From contig DATEXQ010000035.1 of NCBI GenBank assembly GCA_035256745.1, positions 1 through 8,244 of the forward strand: a stretch of 8,244 nt of DNA. Direction: 5' to 3'. The stretch comes from DATEXQ01 sp035256745. Lineage in GTDB: Bacteria > Patescibacteriota > Microgenomatia > UBA8517. The notes under the pieces were generated by a model. That model did not search any database and was not told the origin of the DNA. It saw nothing but the letters and a program-made list of their open reading frames with translations. Shown here piece after piece: positions 5,818-8,244 of this stretch (the stretch's first letter is position 1; each line of letters begins with the position of its first letter). Both the position numbers and the translations under genes were made by a program.

Positions 5818-7779
5818 ATGAATCTATTTAAATCAAGAAAAATTAAAGAACTTAAAAAAATAGAGCAAATACCCAACCAAAACAAAGGTCGTTTGTATGA
5901 ATCCTCTAGTGTCCCACCAAAAGACGAAAAACCTGTACAACCCCAGGAATCAAAAAATCTTAATGGTCTTTCTAAAAAGCCCAAGATTATAGACCCCATA
6001 ATTGAACTTTATCAGAAAAAGTTGAACCTTCTTGATTTAATTGCACCAGAGTCAATAGAGATTGATTTTGATTATATTAAAATAAACAATACCTATTTCC
6101 GTACTATTTTTGTCGCTGGATATCCCAGATTTGTCGCTCCCGGATGGCTTGAACCCATAATCAACTTCGATGGTTCACTAGATACATCGTTTTATATTTA
6201 CCCTGTAGAGGGAAAAACCGTCTTGGATGATCTACGAAGAAAAATTGCCGAAATGGAAGCAGAAATTGCCACTGATTTGGAAAGAGGAAAAATTGTAAAT
6301 CCTTCAACCCAAGCAAAACTCGAGGATGCAAGATCTTTACAAGAACAGCTTGTAAAAGGTTCTGAAAGATTTTACCAATTCTCTTTTTATATAACCATAC
6401 CAGCAGCTAGTCTTGAAGAACTAAACCACATAACCAGACAGGTGGAATCAACTTTGGGTTCTCTTTTGATTGTTGCTAAACACGCCGCACTTGATTGCGA
6501 AAACGGCTTTTTATCAACAGTCCCTTTTGGATTGGACAAGCTTGCCATAACCAGAAATATGGACTCAACTTCCCTTTCGACCACTTTCCCCTTAACTTCT
6601 GCTGAACTTTCCGGCGACAAAGGAGTTTTATATGGAATAAATTCTCAAAATGAATCATTTATTATTTTTGACAGATTCTCTCTTGAAAATGCAAACATGA
6701 CGATTTTTGCCACATCCGGAGCTGGAAAATCATATTTCGTTAAGCTTGAATCCATAAGAAGTTTGATGCTTGGAACTGAAGTAATCGTAATTGATCCTGA
6801 ATCAGAATATAAAACCATAGCTGAGGCTGTGGGAGGAGAATTTATATCATTTTCTTTCGGTTCTTCTTCAAAAATAAATCCTTTTGACCTTTCACAAATA
6901 TATACCGAGGGTGAAAATCAGTTAGGCTTAAAAATTCTTACATTGCATTCGTTTTTTAAAGTCATTATGGGTCAATTAAATCCTATTCAGGAAGCCCTTC
7001 TTGATAGAGCTCTCATTTCAACATATAGGGGTAAAGGTATTACTCAAGACCCCAACACTCAAAAAAAGGAGGCTCCTTTGATGGAAGATTTATATAAAAC
7101 ACTAGTAGGAATGGAAACTCCTGAAGCTATGGATTTGGCAGCTAGAATTGAAAAATTTGTAAGAGGAAGCTTTGTTGGAATATTTGACAGACAGACAAAT
7201 ATAAACATTAAGAATCCTTTTACAGTTTTTAGCGTAAAAGACATGCAGGAAGCTTTAAGACCCATTGCTATGTTTATGGTGTTGGATTTCATTTGGACAA
7301 GGGTCCAAAGAGATTTAAAAAGAAGACTTCTAATCGTCGATGAGGCATGGCATATGATGAGATATCCTGACTCCGCACAATTTCTATGGAGTGTTGTAAA
7401 AAGAGCCAGAAAATATTTCTTGGGTTTAACCACAATTACTCAAGATGTAGAGGATTTTCTAAATCAAGATATAGGTAAAGCAATTGTTACAAACAGTTCC
7501 CTAAGGCTTTTATTAAAACAATCTCCTGCTGCAATCGATAGAATAGCAGAGGTTTTTTACCTTTCTCAAGGAGAAAAACAGCTTCTTCTGGCTGCCAATA
7601 TTGGAGAAGGAATATTTTTTGCAGGACCCCACCATGCACCAATTAGAGTTGTCGCCTCGCAAGAAGAACACAAGATAATAACCACAAAACCCCAAGAAAA
7701 ATTGGGGTATTTCCCTCAGGTAAAAAAGCCAAATACATATCTTAATTCTTCCGATCAAACCGTAAACAAGAATGAATGA
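5818..7779 (+). CDS. virB4: VirB4-family T4SS ATPase
   Basis: This 653-residue ATPase energises assembly and transport at the inner face of the membrane. Residues 1-58 are a basic, probably disordered lead. Residues 59-290 form the VirB4/TrbE N-terminal domain, with a helical insert at about 133-182. The ATPase domain follows: Walker A ATSGAGKS (298-305, K304), the VirB4 signature IDPESEY (325-331), KINPFDL (352-358), Walker B LLIVDEAW (504-511, D508/E509), TTITQDVEDF (538-547), and the C-terminal GEGIFFAG (596-603). There are no membrane helices. Length is close to that of shorter VirB4 homologues. The first Walker A glycine is Ala (A298), but the catalytic Lys and Ser are intact, so it should be active. 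The ATG at 5818 lies 12 bases after the preceding stop in an A/T-rich stretch without a Shine-Dalgarno site. The TGA stop overlaps the start of the next gene, which suggests coupled translation. The family assignment is secure; whether the system moves DNA, protein or both cannot be told from this gene. Confidence 0.93.
   Translation: MNLFKSRKIKELKKIEQIPNQNKGRLYESSSVPPKDEKPVQPQESKNLNGLSKKPKIIDPIIELYQKKLNLLDLIAPESIEIDFDYIKINNTYFRTIFVAGYPRFVAPGWLEPIINFDGSLDTSFYIYPVEGKTVLDDLRRKIAEMEAEIATDLERGKIVNPSTQAKLEDARSLQEQLVKGSERFYQFSFYITIPAASLEELNHITRQVESTLGSLLIVAKHAALDCENGFLSTVPFGLDKLAITRNMDSTSLSTTFPLTSAELSGDKGVLYGINSQNESFIIFDRFSLENANMTIFATSGAGKSYFVKLESIRSLMLGTEVIVIDPESEYKTIAEAVGGEFISFSFGSSSKINPFDLSQIYTEGENQLGLKILTLHSFFKVIMGQLNPIQEALLDRALISTYRGKGITQDPNTQKKEAPLMEDLYKTLVGMETPEAMDLAARIEKFVRGSFVGIFDRQTNINIKNPFTVFSVKDMQEALRPIAMFMVLDFIWTRVQRDLKRRLLIVDEAWHMMRYPDSAQFLWSVVKRARKYFLGLTTITQDVEDFLNQDIGKAIVTNSSLRLLLKQSPAAIDRIAEVFYLSQGEKQLLLAANIGEGIFFAGPHHAPIRVVASQEEHKIITTKPQEKLGYFPQVKKPNTYLNSSDQTVNKNE
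7065..7079 (+). repeat. Near-perfect palindrome holding an SD-like GGAGG inside virB4
   Basis: AAAGGAG (7065-7071), a central G, and CTCCTTT (7073-7079) form a 7-base inverted repeat. GGAGG (7068-7072) lies eight bases before the in-frame ATG at 7081 (Met422 of VirB4), the best ribosome-site spacing in the window. The sequence encodes Lys-Glu-Ala-Pro-Leu, so the match may be chance from Lys/Glu codons. The palindrome is certain; any function is speculative. Confidence 0.25.
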
Positions 7780-8244
7780 TTCATTAATATTCTCAAGAAA
7801 AAGGATAGAGTGGATTCGTGAGGGAATCAGGATTTTTTATCCTGCCTATTTTTATCCTCCCGATGTTGCGATCACAAAACCCTTTAGCAATTCCTATGAT
7901 GGGTATGGTAAACAACTTTTTTTAAAATATGTCTTCGTCATAACCGACACAAACGAAATTTCAGATAGCCTTAGGGTATTAGATTATTGGATTGAACTAA
8001 TAGATAGAGGGATTGAAAGCGATATGCCCCGACAGGAAATTCTTGATACAGCCAAGGAAATGGAACGTGTTAAGAATTTAGAAACGAAAGAGAAAGAGGA
8101 TTTATTATATAAAATTTCGGAAGGTATTCTTGATTATAAGTCTAAAGGTAAAAAGATCCCCAAACCAAAAGAATTACTGAAGGAGGAAATTCAACCAATT
8201 ATAATCAAGGAGCCTACTACGAAAGAGGCTAAAAAGGAATCTGT
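7772..8244 (+). CDS. Unrecognised protein downstream of virB4 (3' end outside window)
   Basis: An open frame starts at the ATG at 7772, overlaps the last eight bases of virB4 and runs off the window end after 157 complete codons without a stop. I do not recognise the protein. The first 80 residues look globular, with an aromatic/proline motif YPAYFYPP (23-30) and an alternating hydrophobic strand LFLKYVFVITD (49-59), followed by helices. From about residue 95 the sequence becomes rich in Lys and Glu (for example LETKEKEDLLYK, 103-114) and looks helical then disordered. No signal peptide or membrane segment is present in the visible part. The overlap with virB4 implies co-transcription and coupled translation, and thus a part in the secretion system, but that is inference. 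A second ATG at 7776 is in another frame and stops after three codons. Confidence 0.8.
   Translation, partial: MNDSLIFSRKRIEWIREGIRIFYPAYFYPPDVAITKPFSNSYDGYGKQLFLKYVFVITDTNEISDSLRVLDYWIELIDRGIESDMPRQEILDTAKEMERVKNLETKEKEDLLYKISEGILDYKSKGKKIPKPKELLKEEIQPIIIKEPTTKEAKKES

Noticed and set aside
7689..7708. Inverted repeat ACCCCAA/TTGGGGT with a 6-base loop near the end of virB4, as a possible terminator
   Set aside because: No T-run follows, the stem is only seven bases, it lies in coding sequence, and the next gene overlaps virB4 so termination here is unlikely.
7828..7844. Hairpin CAGGAT-TTTTT-ATCCTG at the start of the last gene
   Set aside because: A 6-base stem in AT-rich coding DNA is expected by chance; there is no further evidence of a regulatory role.
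1..8244. CRISPR array, tRNA or rRNA genes, insertion sequence ends
   Set aside because: I saw no regularly spaced repeats, no tRNA-like or rRNA segments, no transposase and no terminal inverted repeats on either strand.

Overview
The window holds part of a type IV secretion (T4SS)-like conjugation or DNA-transfer locus. It probably comes from a Patescibacteria/CPR bacterium, with the Microgenomates side as a guess. The evidence is the AT-rich sequence, the gene set and order (a VirB6/TrbL-like polytopic membrane protein, a PrgI-family protein with a C-terminal beta-sandwich extension, a free-standing TraC/VirB4-N-like protein, a VirB4 ATPase), and several sequence blocks that I recognise from memory of CPR proteins. 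This placement was not checked by a search. The VirB4-like gene ends in TGA and no ORF reads through TGA, so the code looks standard rather than the TGA=Gly code of Gracilibacteria/Absconditabacteria.

Layout. Positions 1-65 are a leader with a candidate promoter. Positions 66-1640 (+) encode a secreted-N-terminus, multi-span VirB6/TrbL-like channel protein. Positions 1657-3900 (-) encode a 747-residue soluble protein of unknown function that runs against the rest of the cluster and meets the VirB6-like gene tail to tail. Positions 3901-4019 are the only real intergenic gap and carry divergent promoter candidates. Positions 4020-5102 (+) encode the PrgI-like protein, 5110-5805 (+) the TraC/VirB4-N-like protein, 5818-7779 (+) VirB4, and 7772-8244+ (+) the first 157 residues of an unrecognised protein whose start overlaps the VirB4 stop. 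The last four genes are tightly packed (gaps of 7 and 12 bases, then an 8-base overlap) and look like one operon.

How they fit together. The VirB6-like protein and the PrgI-like membrane hairpin would form the inner-membrane channel. VirB4 would power it, and the TraC/VirB4-N-like protein is probably a docking or regulatory partner of the ATPase. No VirB7/8/9/10 outer core, VirD4 coupling protein, relaxase or pilin is visible here, although the window is only a slice. Three points stand out: the large reverse-strand gene lodged inside the cluster, the absence of usable Shine-Dalgarno sites with -10 elements placed for leaderless mRNAs, and a PrgI protein whose extra beta-sandwich domain is predicted to lie in the cytoplasm.
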